Below, in pieces: positions 52,305-64,000 of a stretch of DNA of 64,000 nt (position 1 is its first letter; every line of letters begins with the position of its first letter). Source of the DNA: Leidyana gryllorum EB-2025a (Eukaryota; Apicomplexa); contig JBLWGC010000230.1 of NCBI GenBank assembly GCA_048772705.1, positions 124,001-188,000 on the forward strand. The letters are read 5' to 3'. The notes beneath the pieces are model-generated. The model saw nothing but the letters and a program-made list of their open reading frames with translations. It did not search any database and was not told where the DNA came from. The translations under genes were made by a program, and so were the position numbers.

Positions 52305-52703
52305 CTAGTCGCTCGTCGTTTGCCATATCCGCTCGTGCTCATCAAAGTTGATAAGATCCTCTTGAGCGTTGTGATTTCTCTCAATGCCATCCCTCAATGC
52401 TCGTGGACGCGCGTGCGGTACTTGGCTGGCGCCTGATATCGGTCGCTCGGCGAGCGCTGCACTCTGAGGCGCCGCCGGAAGACTGCTGGGAGCGGTAGTT
52501 GGCTGTTGATACCATGGGATGTCGACTGCATAGAAGTGTGTGTGACAATCACCGTCTGGCGAAACCGACTAACCATAAAAGGGCTGAGGAACATATCGGA
52601 ATATTTCCACCGGATATCGTACGTAAACGTATCCGGGAGATTCAGGAGGAGTGGCTAGAGTGCCTGTCCAGCTTGATATTGCTAATATGCTCAACAGCTT
52701 CAT
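52305..52703 (-). CDS. Small secreted protein, tandem family member 1
   Basis: Two exons (52703-52574, 52525-52305; 48 bp GTTAGT intron, phase 1) give 116 residues. Exon 1 encodes a signal peptide (MKLLSILAISSWTGTLATP) and YPVEIFRYVPQPF, clearly related to YEVVINQYVPVAMP and YEVTLNQYVPRTLP in two downstream family genes. Exon 2 is unrelated to theirs: PWYQQPTTAPSSLP, then a basic and a mixed helical tail (LRDGIERNHNAQEDLINFDE, HERIWQTTSD). The reading frame only appears after splicing, which is why it is easy to overlook. Function unknown, exported. Confidence 0.7.
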
Positions 52704-52815
52704 TTGTCGTTACTTTTCTGAGCACAACCCGCAGTTGTTCGCGCAACGGAAAATGTAATTTCACAGAAGCCATGTAACAATGGTTGTTGTTGCGATACAT
52801 AAGATGTAATGCGAT

Positions 52816-53237
52816 TTAGGCCACAAAGCTCGATCGACTTGATTGGTCATTATCGGCGCTGCCCAGCACTCCGTCCGCGACATTGGCTTTCCCCGCTATA
52901 GTAAGCATATCGAGCAGACCGCTGAGCATATTCCAGGCATTTGCTACGCTTGCGTCGTCGGTATTGTCATTCTGGACAGGCGAGAATGCCTGAACGCCTC
53001 TTCCCCCCATAACGGAGCTCGCCGCCGGTTGAGCGCCACCTGATCTCTGAGCCAGGGGCAGCGGGAAGGATACTGCGACCGTGAATATGCCCACTGCCTG
53101 CTGCGATCTTCTGACTCACCTGGCATCGCTACGGGAACATATTGGTTGATCACAACCTCGTAAGGTTCAAATATGTACTTGGGGCATCCACTTGCCGCTA
53201 AGGCTACTGGTAAAGCAAGGGAACCAAGGAGCTTCAT
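52816..53237 (-). CDS. Small secreted protein, tandem family member 2
   Basis: Two exons (53237-53120, 53072-52816; 47 bp intron, phase 1) give 124 residues. Exon 1 is exactly 118 bp: signal peptide MKLLGSLALPVALAASGCP, then EPYEVVINQYVPVAMP. Exon 2 ends with the family motif KANVADGVLGSADNDQSSRS and SFVA after a central QNDNTDDASVANAWNMLSG. The motif is shared with the genes at 53686 and 54377 (variants with LDGVLGSADN and RSNFAA). Exported; no known domain. Possible roles include wall or host-facing proteins. Confidence 0.8.
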
Positions 53238-53685
53238 AGTGGAGGTGCTTAATCGCTTGTGGTCGGTATTTTCTGTGTGCCGGCCTGAGCGAACGGCCAC
53301 CCGCTTTTCCCGGTCCCATTGTCGGGCTGCACTTACAGCAGCATTGCCGGGATGCAGAGCTTATCCTCACAAACGACGCAATCCCCCCGTCTGCCAGCCT
53401 CCTTCCCTCCACATTCCGAGAATGACTGGGCTGATCTTTAGTCGCCATCACTGAAGATGATGGATGGTTGGGCTGTGTCTTACATAACAAAATACTTTGA
53501 GTGGTCGGGGTTGTGGTGGTGGTAACCGGTGGGACTCCTCTGGTCTTCTTTTCTCCAGAGTTCCAGCTGTGGTCTTGAACAGGTGGTTCCCATTGCAGGA
53601 GGAAGCCAGGCATAGCACAGTAAAAGGCGTGGCGGCAGTCAAGTGCTGCTGCTGAGTCACGCGACAACACACACACGTGTCTCCC
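53238..53685. other. Intergenic region, 448 bp, in the secreted tandem array
   Basis: Lies between two family members on the minus strand. Several random open frames run through it, but I found no signal-peptide exon or family motif, so it is probably untranslated and promoter sequence or the remains of a lost member. Confidence 0.4.
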
Positions 53686-54177
53686 TCATGCTGCGAAATT
53701 GGACCGGGATGACTGTTGATTGTCAGCACTGCCCAGCACCCCGTCAAGCACATTCGCATGGCCTCCCACCCCAAGAGCGTTCACCAACCCGCTCGCATAG
53801 CCTCCTGCATTTGCTACGCCGGCACCCCTGGTGTTGTCCTCCTGCAGGGGGAAGGCTTGTGCATCTCGGCGGAGCGGGCGTCCACCCGGGACGAAAAATT
53901 GGGGAGCAGCCGCCTGGGGCGCGAAACCTTGGCCAAAACCTTGTGAGCCGCGCAGCCATGGAGGTATGGCTTGACTTAGACGCCCAAAGGCACGGGTACC
54001 CAATGTGTTGTAGCCTGTTCAAGTCACGTGTGATGGATGTTCCAGCCTGTTCTCATTACCAGCGTAGGCGTTCCAGAGGGCTGGGGGAATTGGCCAGTTC
54101 TGAAGCATAGACGACGATTCAGGACCATAGCAGCTCGCAAGCGCGCATGGCAAGCCGATGATCGGGAGAAACCTCAT
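53686..54177 (-). CDS. Small secreted protein, tandem family member 3
   Basis: Two exons (54177-54060, 54014-53686; 45 bp intron, phase 1) give 148 residues. Exon 1 is 118 bp, the same length as in the neighbours, and encodes a signal peptide (MRFLPIIGLPCALASCYGP), but the rest (MLQNWPIPPALWNAYA) has diverged. Exon 2 begins GYNTLGTRAFGRLSQAIPPW and ends ANVLDGVLGSADNQQSSRSN plus FAA, the family motif. It keeps the shared tail but not the shared exon 1 body, the reverse of member 1. Exported, unknown function. Confidence 0.78.
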
Positions 54178-54376
54178 TCTCGAAGAGTCAGAATGCGTCT
54201 TTTCTCGACCGCCGGTCGACAGTGCAGCAAATATCTCAAGTTTGTCCGTTGTCCCGAAGGCTCATATGGGAATTGGGATAAAATCTTACGCGATTTACTC
54301 GACTCGACAATCAAAGAGCTCGGAGGTTGTTCCATTATTACGATAATAAAGAGGGAGTACTCACAAAAGAAGGTGA

Positions 54377-54793
54377 TCAAGCAGCAAAGTTAGACCGGGT
54401 AGACTGATCATTGTCGGCGCTGCCCAGAACCCCATCTAGAACGTTTGCGCGGCCACTAAGCGAGAAAGCGTTGATCAAGCCAGAGAGTTGGTTGAAAGCA
54501 TTAGCAACCGCAGCTTCTTTAGTATTGTCGGTTTGAGTTGGACTCAAGCCCTCAAACGCTTGCTCCCCCCGCGCGGACGCGAATTCTTGTCCGGTTCTGC
54601 CTGCGAAAGTGCCCGACCACGGGAAGCTCACTGTAGAACAGTATGATGAGCCCCTCTACGAAAGATCAACCATACCTGGGAGTGTCCTAGGAACATATTG
54701 ATTCAGAGTGACCTCGTAGGGGACGAAGAGAATCTTCGGGCCATCGCAAGATGCCAGAACAGCTGGTATACCTAGTAGAGAAAGCAGCTTCAT
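54377..54793 (-). CDS. Small secreted protein, tandem family member 4
   Basis: Two exons (54793-54676, ~54630-54377; 45 bp intron, phase 1) give 123 residues. Exon 1 is again 118 bp: MKLLSLLGIPAVLASCDGP, then VPYEVTLNQYVPRTLP. Exon 2 has TQTDNTKEAAVANAFNQLSG and the tail RANVLDGVLGSADNDQSTRS with NFAA. Closest overall to the member at 52816. Exported, no known domain. Confidence 0.8.
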
Positions 54794-55208
54794 AGTGTGC
54801 TGCAGGTTGCTCAGTTACTTTTCCCGGATCGACCGGCCCCGCGACACACGCTTTCAGAGGTGTCACAATCTTCCCTCCCGGGTCCCGCCTCTCAATCACA
54901 TGAGACCAACACTGTAATAAAATGCTTTCTGATTATCTGTGAGAGGCAGAGTGTTGTTACACATGGGCTGTTCGATCCAGTCAAAAGCTGTCATCAGCTC
55001 CCCCACATACGCACACCAACGAGAGGCTCAAACACATATCGGTCATCGCCCTTCCTGCGTCGATAGCCTCATAATTGAGGCTACGCCAGGGTGGTGTGCC
55101 CCCTTCGGGCCCCGTTCGGACCCCTTGTGTGATGCCGATTCATTCTATGCAAGCCGGCACCAGTTGCAGGGCATGGATTATCCATCCTCCCTTGTAAGCC
55201 CGAGTGTT
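54794..55208. other. Intergenic region, 415 bp
   Basis: Between family member 4 and the 3' end of the RCC1-repeat gene, both minus strand. A perfect 7 bp hairpin (AGCCTCA/TGAGGCT, loop TAAT) sits near 55067-55084. No convincing gene or RNA was found. Confidence 0.4.
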
Positions 55209-58200
55209 TCAGCCGCCCCTGCGAACTTGCCCTCGTCCCCGTCCCCGTCCACGGCCCCGGCCTCCACGTTTGCCACCTCGCCCAATAGAGTCTTGGAGCG
55301 AGCGACGAATAGCTTCTTGTATCAATCTCTCTTCCTCCTCGGCCACACGGATGGCCGCCAAGGCAGCCTGGATCTCTTCCTCCTCCTGACTCGCCTGCGC
55401 AGGAGTTACCATGGGAGGCAGCCGAGTTGTGGGGCTTTTGGCCCAGGTAGCCTTGCCCCCTACTGTGTCCCCGTGAAGAAGGTTTCGGACGGTGGGGCTA
55501 CTCATCTCACCCACACGGATCACCTCCGCTTTGGGCTGCGGGAGACGGGAAGGACTGTTCTGGAGTGGTGGGGGCGACGGGCGGGCGGGTCCCACTCTGT
55601 GACCCATAACCGATCGAGATAACTCCGGGAAAGCCTCGTTTTTGGTTGATGTAGACTCTCTCCAATCGGAAGTAACCGACTGAGTGATCAGTCTGCCTGC
55701 GCTTCCAACTTTGGAGGTACTGTCTCTGCCTTGGTCGCGATGCACACGACGTCCAGCGAGATGCCACTCATCAGCTCCAACGTCTTCCTGGGATTCGATC
55801 TGGAAACCCGGAGGTGCCGACTCTTGTGGTGGTTGATCCGTTTTGGTCGAGTCTGTGGCGCAGGAGTCATGTTCAGCAGTGACGACCACCAATGCCACCC
55901 GGCCTTGAGATTTATTATTTCGCCGTTGCTCTTGTTGACCTTTGGGCATTGTTGGTGACTGTGGGAACTGCAAAACTTCCCCGTCTCCACTAGCGCCCTC
56001 CTCCAACTCGGGCGACTGGAGCTCTGACTTGTCCGCTTTGGGGCCTAAATCCCATCGCTCGAGCACCTCAGAAGGGTCGATAGGCCCGTAGAACGCCTCT
56101 GAGCCTTCAGAACAAGTCTCTGATGAGCGTATAGCGGGCTTGAGGAGGTCCAACTCAGCCACAGAGCAGTCGAGTTCGGCGTTGACGCGTAAGCAGAGCG
56201 GTATGCGCGCCCCCACCCGCAGGTAATCGATTAATTGAGCGTCGGGATCGCGTAAAGCGAGCAGAAGCAGCATTGCCACCGATCCAGCGCTGGCCCGCAG
56301 ACACTTTGTACGGGCCAGAGTCGGCAGTGGACCATCGGTTGTACTGAATTTGACAATACTTCGGCTCAAATTGCTCACCAAGTAGCTCAGACAGTAAAGG
56401 TGTAGGGCGTCTGCAGCTACCCCCAGAGCACTCAAATTGATCATCTCGGAAATGTTCCCAAAGTGCACCAGTCGCTTTGCGATTGTTAACTCTGTGAGAC
56501 GCTTCAACGATGGCAGTTGCGTCGCAAATACGTCACTCCATCGCTCGCTGGATGATTCTGCGTCCATAGCGCGTACAACCTCGAGTGCTTCCTCACTGTC
56601 GAGGTCCCACTCGTCTTCGTCTTGGAGCAGTCCGCTCTCTTGAGGGGCATCAAGAGGCCGCATTGGAGCCACGAGTGCCCACGGTTCCTTTTGGATCTTC
56701 CCGATTGCGCGAAAGAATTGCATCGCATTGGGTCTCCATTCCATAGTTCGAAGGTAGAGGCCCCGATTGGATGGCACCACAGCGTCCACAGTCGCCACTT
56801 GATTCAAAGGCCATATATGAACTTGTTTGGATCCCTTGATGCCTTGCCCAAAGCGGCCGCTGAATACGAGCGCCGAGTCAGTGGAGACAGGCAGAGGTCC
56901 CACAATCATCACTATGCCACTCTTATGCAGACAGAAGAGATACTCATCATTCGCACCAACCGTCAGCAGATCACGCAGCAACGGCACCTGGACAGCCATT
57001 GCAGGGCGTCGATCAGTGGGAGCCATCCACAATCTGCACAAACAACATCCAAGCCACGTCACACTTGCTTGCCTCACCTTCCGTCTGCGGACACCATACT
57101 TGCCCAACAAGATCGCCGGCCAGCTAGCGTGATACTGCACATTTTACGTAGTTTATTCACAATTGGACCCGTGGCTGAATGCCATTGTTCGGGCCGACTC
57201 TTGGATTTCGGTGTTTGACCTTCAAAGACGATCCGGCCTTTAGAAAGCCCAGCTCCGAAAACCAAGAGGTCTCCCCGAGCAGTGTACACCAGCGATGTGT
57301 TGTCGCGAGCTTCGACCATTGTGACATGGGCCTCGTCGTCGTCTATGTTCAGATTGATCTCGCGAGGTTCGGCTACCGAAGGAAACTGATCCCACTCCTG
57401 GCCAGCCTGGCCTTGATGATTTCGACCCCAGCCGAATAACGCCCCTACCAACAAGAATGGCGATCGAACATCCTTCTTGATCCACTTTTACCATCGCTGG
57501 TCCATAGTAAGGTATGGTCGGCGCCCGCTGCCACGCCGAGCACTCTCTTGCGTTCCTTGCTTCTCAAGCGGACCTCAACGGGAAATGGTATGTGGACGAT
57601 GGGCGGTCTGGTAGAGCACGGGACACCCAGTTGCCCGTAGTCGTTGGCCCCCCAAGCATATACCAGGCATGACTTGTCAGACGCATCCTGCGACCTGCAA
57701 CGCACCACCGCAACTGTGTGATTGTCGCCACACACGATCTGCCGATTTGAGGTAAGATAGTGCGTGTGGTTTGGATTGCGTGATGGGGTTACCTGACGGA
57801 TTTGCAGCGTGCCGTCAAAGAAAGGGAGCGGTAATGGATCGGTCTCAATGCGCGTGCGTCCATACACAGATATAGGTTTGTCCCGGTCTGCGAGCCCCAA
57901 CCGGCCACATTGACCGTCGTTTCCCCAGACATAGACTTTGTTGGTGGTGTCGCACATGACACCATGATTAGAGCCAATGGACACCGCGGCGATTTGAGCG
58001 TCGCCAGCTCGGAGTCGCCGGACCGGGAGCTCATTCCGCAAAAGGTCGAGTTCACCTTCGAGTATATCACCCCCGACTTTCAACCAAGTGGGCAAATCCG
58101 GAACCGCTCCGGTTGTCTTCCGTATTCTGAGCATCCATCTGTCCTGGATGGCGATGGCGGGCAGAAGGTCAAGACGGCGGTTGCATCCTTCGGCGAAGGT

Positions 58201-58447
58201 GAAGACATTGGCTCCGTGTCTCAGAAGGAGTAGAAGGGCCAAAGGATTGGAGTAGTCTATGGCAGCGTTGAGAAAAACGCTCAAGTTGGCGAGATCCTGG
58301 AGGTTGTGGTTGGATTTGTGTGAGAGGTCTGCTCACCTTTGCGTTCCTCTTGGAGCCAAGGGGGTGATAATCGCGCAAATGGGCTTTGAGAAGGGATGTG
58401 CGCCCATTCGAAACCTCTTGGAGTAATTCGTGGTGGTCTATTCCCAT
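55209..58447 (-). CDS. RCC1-repeat protein (IBTK-like layout)
   Basis: Four exons (58447-58337, 58296-57492, 57444-57078, 57033-55209; introns 40-47 bp) give about 1,035 residues. RCC1-type blades are visible (KVYVWGNDGQCGRLGL, CLVYAWGANDYGQLGV, ALFGWGRNHQGQAGQEWDQF, DLLVFGAGLSKGR, NEYLFCLHKSG). An N-terminal segment with HANVFTF-like ankyrin character precedes them (LLLLLRHGANVFTFAEG). The middle includes a helical region that could be a BTB/BACK part (LSALGVAADALHLYCLSYLV). The C-terminal third is disordered and ends in an Arg/Gly tail (GKRGGRGRGRGRGRGQ). Ankyrin, RCC1, then BTB order is that of IBTK, a ubiquitin-ligase adaptor. The RCC1 part is sure, the IBTK label is tentative. The start lies 19 bp from the stop of the ARFRP1-like gene. 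Confidence 0.65.
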
Positions 58448-58466
58448 TAGAAAAAGTGGCTGGCAT

Positions 58467-59421
58467 TCAGGTGAGCACTTTGTGTACGCTCAAATCGATA
58501 GGGATGAGGGTGGTTCGCCCGGACAATGCGTCCGACTCCATCATCAAAAGTGCAGCGTTCCTGTCATCAGCAAGGCGGGTTTCGTGGTCCAGCAGGATAT
58601 CCAGAATGAGTTGACCGATGGCTTCGCCGGTCCGAGCGCCCTCCAACGCACACCCGGCGACTACAGCGGCAATGGTGGGGCGCGGTACCTTGTGGGAGCC
58701 CGGCAGCGGTTTATCTTTGTTGTTTGTCTCTCCAATTCGTTGTCTGTTACCAGCGGGGACTCTTTCCTCTTCCCGAGGGCTCCCTGCGTCATCTTCCTCA
58801 ACGTTCAGACTAGTAAACAAGGCATGCATTGCTCGGAACTTTGACATTCTTTCAGCCGGGTGCTGGAGATCTGCTTTGTTCAGAAAGACCACAACAGGGA
58901 TTGAGCGGCCCTGGAATGCACTTTAGAGAAGATGATGGAACCCGTTTGAATGTTTGGAGGCCGCAAGTCGCTCACCTATGGCGTATCACTCCACGCAGGG
59001 TGTTTCGACTCTCCTCAAGTCTATCCTCGTCGCTGCAATCACATAGATACAGTATGCCATGGGACTCTTCGTAGTATTGCCACCACAGGGTGCGTAAGGA
59101 AGTCTGACCCCCGACGTCCCAGAAGAGCATCGAGCCGCGGCTTCGCTCCACTTTGGCAATATTGAAGCCAATGGTGGGCTGGATGTTTTCTGGGGGGAGA
59201 CTCGGTTGGCCTGCGTGGGTGATCCACTTTGTGCTGTCAAGATTGATCATCGAGGGGTTTACCTGTGCTGGCCTTCAGTGCTTCGAGTGTGGTTGTTTTA
59301 CCAGCATTATCTAGCCCGAGAAGGAGGAAGTGCTACACCAGAATACACCGCATTTGATCGATCTTACGAAGCTGGGTTTTTCAAAGAGCCATCTGAGCAG
59401 ACCTGCGAGGAGTGAAAACAT
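58467..59421 (-). CDS. ARFRP1: ARF-family GTPase, ARFRP1-like (yeast Arl3 type)
   Basis: Four exons (59421-59368, 59332-59263, 59210-58976, 58920-58467; introns 35-55 bp) give 270 residues. G motifs: HFLLLGLDNAGKTTTLEAL (G1), IQPTIGFNI (G2), FWDVGGQTSLRTLWWQYY (G3), VVFLNKADLQHP (G4) and VVAGCALEG (G5). The N-terminus (MFSLLAGLLRWLFEKPSF) matches ARFRP1 MYTLLSGLY rather than myristoylated ARFs with Gly2. ARFRP1/Arl3 is recruited to the trans-Golgi by N-acetylation and Sys1 and controls Arl1 and golgin recruitment. The protein is longer than the usual ~200 residues because of an insert after G4 (SPREEERVPAGNRQRIGETN) and an extended tail. Start 30 bp from the divergent WTAP-like start. Confidence 0.85.
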
Positions 59422-59451
59422 CACGAAAACTACCTTGTCTTTTTGTGGGCT

Positions 59452-60434
59452 ATGAACCAACTGGCTTCGTGGCCCTCCTTCAATACAGAAGGACCCCCAG
59501 CCGCTCCTGCTGACCCTCAGAGGACAATTGCTGAGAGCGCTGATGAGACCAAGGCGACTAAATGGAGGCTAAAGGCAGAAGCTCTAGAAGCGGAAGTTAT
59601 TCGCCTTAATGCTCTGATATCGGGCAGCGGCTCAGCCATATTAACGTCTGCCGAAGGCTTTGACGAGGCCAGGCGTTCCCACACCACGGCCCAAACAGAG
59701 GGCTTGGACACCACTATCTTATTGGACCCCCTTGTGGCCACTGAAATGAAGACTTTACGTAGCCGTCTCCATGAAACCGAGGAGGCCTACAGACAGCTGA
59801 AGGAAGATGTGCAAGTGATGACGCAATTCACGACCGAAGGGTGAGTTGTCGCCTGCGTAGCTGACCTCTAACACCTCCCCCCTCCGTCGACAGGCCTCTG
59901 GGACGGCGTTTGTTGGAGAAATGCCGTCGCCTGATGAGGGAGAACGAGCAATTAGGGGAAGCCCTTGTGGCTGCACGAGTGACCAATCCAGACCAAGCAA
60001 GTTTGTTCCAGGCCGAAAAGGAGTCTTTCCTGGTATCTCAGCTCAAGTGAGTGAAATGGAATAATAAGATGCTGTGACAAATGTACATAGGCTATTGTAC
60101 ACCTTTAATGCGGACTTAGAGGCGGAATGTGGAGCATTGATAAAGTCAGTGAACCGGCTGGCATTAGCTAACCAGGTGTGTGCGAAGTTGTATGGTGGTG
60201 CTTTTATTGCTGCTTTCTTTGTAGACCCTCAAGAGTGACAACGAGAAGCTGGAGACGCAGCTGTCTGATCTGCAGCGCCGGTTGGAACGGGACCGCTCGC
60301 CTCCTCCCTCTCGTGCCACTGGATCGGACAGACGTCACAGACCCAGTCCCGTAGGTCGACGACGAGAGCGGAGTCCGAGTTTCGAGAAACATAGAGACGT
60401 TGATCGCAGGCGAGGGCCTCGTCGCGGTGACTAG
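59452..60434 (+). CDS. WTAP: WTAP/FIP37-like m6A writer component
   Basis: Four exons (59452-59840, 59894-~60046, 60091-60175, 60225-60434; introns 44-53 bp) give 278 residues. The central coiled coil reads EMKTLRSRLHETEEAYRQLK, then PLGRRLLEKCRRLMRENEQL, which parallels the WTAP/FIP37/Mum2 block around KLMAKCRMLQQENEEL, followed by further heptads (LVSQLKLLYTFNADLEAECG, LKSDNEKLETQLSDLQRRL). The C-terminal tail is Arg/Ser/Asp-rich (RRHRPSP-like), as in nuclear speckle proteins. WTAP-family proteins bring METTL3/METTL14 and the MACOM complex to mRNA for N6-adenosine methylation. The ATG at 59452 is the first in frame. Assigned by eye; a general coiled-coil protein is the alternative. Confidence 0.65.
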
Positions 60435-60461
60435 ACCCTTTATCTTAGATAGCCCACATAG

Positions 60462-62717
<2,256 letters not shown>

Positions 62718-62729
62718 ACTGCTGCCTGC

Positions 62730-64000
62730 CTAATCATCTTCCTGTTCCATCTTGGCGGATTGCGCCTCTCGCTGAGGAGCCGAGGCACGTTTGATGGCTG
62801 CTGCCACCCAAGCATTTTCGTAGAGGACTCTGTCAGCAATGTCAGACCGGACCTTCTTGTACGGAGCTCTGTGGTGCAGTGAAGAAAAGATTTAGTAGTT
62901 TCCAAAGTCAACTCGAGAGTACGTACCTGTAGTGTCTGTTGGGTCCAAAGTATGTTTCTTGCAGGAGATGTCGGTGACGTGCGGCTATGCGCCGACGCAA
63001 CTGAGTGCGCGCGCAGTTCCAATTCACCATCAGATGAGCTTTCACTCTGTTCACACCGCTGAACCTCTCCCGGTCCTCCGCCACCTGTCGAGCTGTTCGG
63101 GTTTGTATTTTTGCTTCCTCAATGCCAACTGTTAACGGTCTTCTCTCTTTGTCAACTGTCAAAGATATCTTAGACGCTGCCGGAACGGCACCATCAGAGT
63201 CTGCTGCTGTGGTCGAGTCATCGTCCTCCGCGTCCTTCCCGGGTTCCAGATCCTCGTACTCTACTCCACTCAGATCAGACTCAGATATGGCCTGAGGGTC
63301 GTAAGTGGGATTGTCAGCGTACTGATAATGGAAGTTGGGGGTGCCCTGCTCGTCCAGTGCTCTGATGACGCGAGTCGACAACGGCCGCATCGGTAGATTC
63401 CGGGGATTTGGGAACGAGTTGGTCTCAATAGCCTTTCCTTTGAGCTTCTGATACTTGTCCAAATCCTCCTTCCACACCGCTGCGTTGTTATCCAAAAAGT
63501 TACGGTACCGAACGGCCTTGCGGATCACATGATGATCCATACCGCCAGCCCGGGCCTTCTCCCAGTAGAGTTTCCACATGTACTCCCGCATCACCTCTTC
63601 CGGGGCATCTCCCATAATGAGCTGTGTCGGGGCGGCCTGAACGATCCGTGCTTCTCCAGTCACTTCGTCTATGATGACGGCGAAGTGTCTCCGATGAGCC
63701 ATCAACGCGTCGACTTTGGGAACTGAGTCCTGGAAGACTCGAGTCAGCCCAAATCTGCGTCCAAACTCGGCCATATCGACTCCAATCAATTGAGTCTCAC
63801 GACCGGCAATCGACTCTCCTTGAGCAACGAACCCGAGAGGGACTCGAGATTGGGGGTCTCTGTCCATTCGCCACTCGGCATTTCGAACTCGCGGCTTCAA
63901 ATTGAATCCGGTCCAATTCTCTTCGCGCAAACCGAGTTCTTCCGCCATCTTCAGTGACTCATTGAAGCTTTCCACTGCTGCATCATTCGTTGGACCCGCA
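62730..64000 (-). CDS. Hypothetical protein, 5' end outside the window
   Basis: Two exons visible (64000-62927 and 62868-62730; 58 bp intron); the open frame continues beyond the window edge, so the start is missing. The protein is rich in charged, helix-prone segments (FRDSVPKVDALMAH-like region, EVMREYMWKLYWEKARAGG, RNFLDNNAAVWKEDLDKYQK), with an acidic linker (EPGKDAEDDDSTTAADSD) and a basic end (FGPNRHYRAPYKKVRSD, then IKRASAPQREAQSAKMEQED). I do not recognise a family. The charge pattern and Tyr/Arg/Lys-rich ends resemble mitochondrial ribosomal proteins, but that is speculation. Confidence 0.6.

Noticed and set aside
53238-53685. Open frames between secreted family members 2 and 3.
   Set aside because: No signal peptide, family motif or sensible splice sites; frames change with strand and look random.

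Overview
This is gene-dense DNA from a unicellular eukaryote. Nearly every conserved gene is broken by very short introns (about 34 to 71 bp, GTGAGT/GTAAGT donors, CAG acceptors; one of about 215 bp), the standard stop codons are used, and genes lie on both strands with only tens of bases between them. The mix of PIG-A, an SF-assemblin-like fibre protein, a class II photolyase, a WS/DGAT acyltransferase, a Hedgehog-type Hint protein, a fused HAD/riboflavin kinase and many small secreted low-complexity proteins fits an alveolate-type protist. My best guess is a perkinsid (Perkinsus-like). That is inference, not proven by any marker here. I saw no tRNA, rRNA, CRISPR, transposon or virus-like element. 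Exon coordinates were spliced by hand and may be off by 1 to 2 bases; in most spliced models the exon lengths add up to an intact reading frame.

Layout. 0-5.2 kb: 3' end of SOF1/DCAF13, a signal-peptide PP2C phosphatase, a ten-exon LanC-like gene, an unknown gene. 5.3-18.8 kb: a block of secreted low-complexity proteins, dominated by a single-exon 3,590-residue Thr-rich mucin-like protein built from roughly 95 copies of a 29-residue (87 bp) repeat. 18.9-26.1 kb: an unknown gene, WS/DGAT acyltransferase, a type II membrane protein, HAD/riboflavin kinase fusion and PIG-A. 26.3-29.0 kb: four head-to-tail small secreted-protein genes sharing one architecture (signal peptide, then an early phase-2 intron). 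29.0-42.6 kb: SF-assemblin-like protein, cyclin-like protein, RNA polymerase III subunit RPC11, splicing factor YJU2, class II photolyase, a secreted protein, the FACT subunit SSRP1/Pob3, a Hint-domain protein, a cysteine-rich surface protein and an unknown gene. 42.6-52.1 kb: a GBF1-type Sec7 ArfGEF, an MFS transporter and an acidic unknown protein. 52.3-54.8 kb: a four-member tandem family of small secreted proteins. 55.2-64 kb: an RCC1-repeat protein, an ARFRP1-like GTPase, a WTAP/FIP37-like m6A-writer component, mitochondrial Hsp70 and a partial unknown gene.

How they fit together. The conserved genes are housekeeping: ribosome biogenesis, transcription, splicing, chromatin, RNA methylation, Golgi traffic (GBF1 and ARFRP1), GPI anchors, flavin, lipid and mitochondrial chaperone. 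Between them sit about 14 genes for exported proteins, probably wall, surface or host-facing material. Divergent pairs have start codons 3 to 190 bp apart, and a TGCAYGC-type heptamer recurs just upstream of several secreted-protein genes. The most unusual items are the Hint protein, the giant repeat protein and the two families of short exported proteins.
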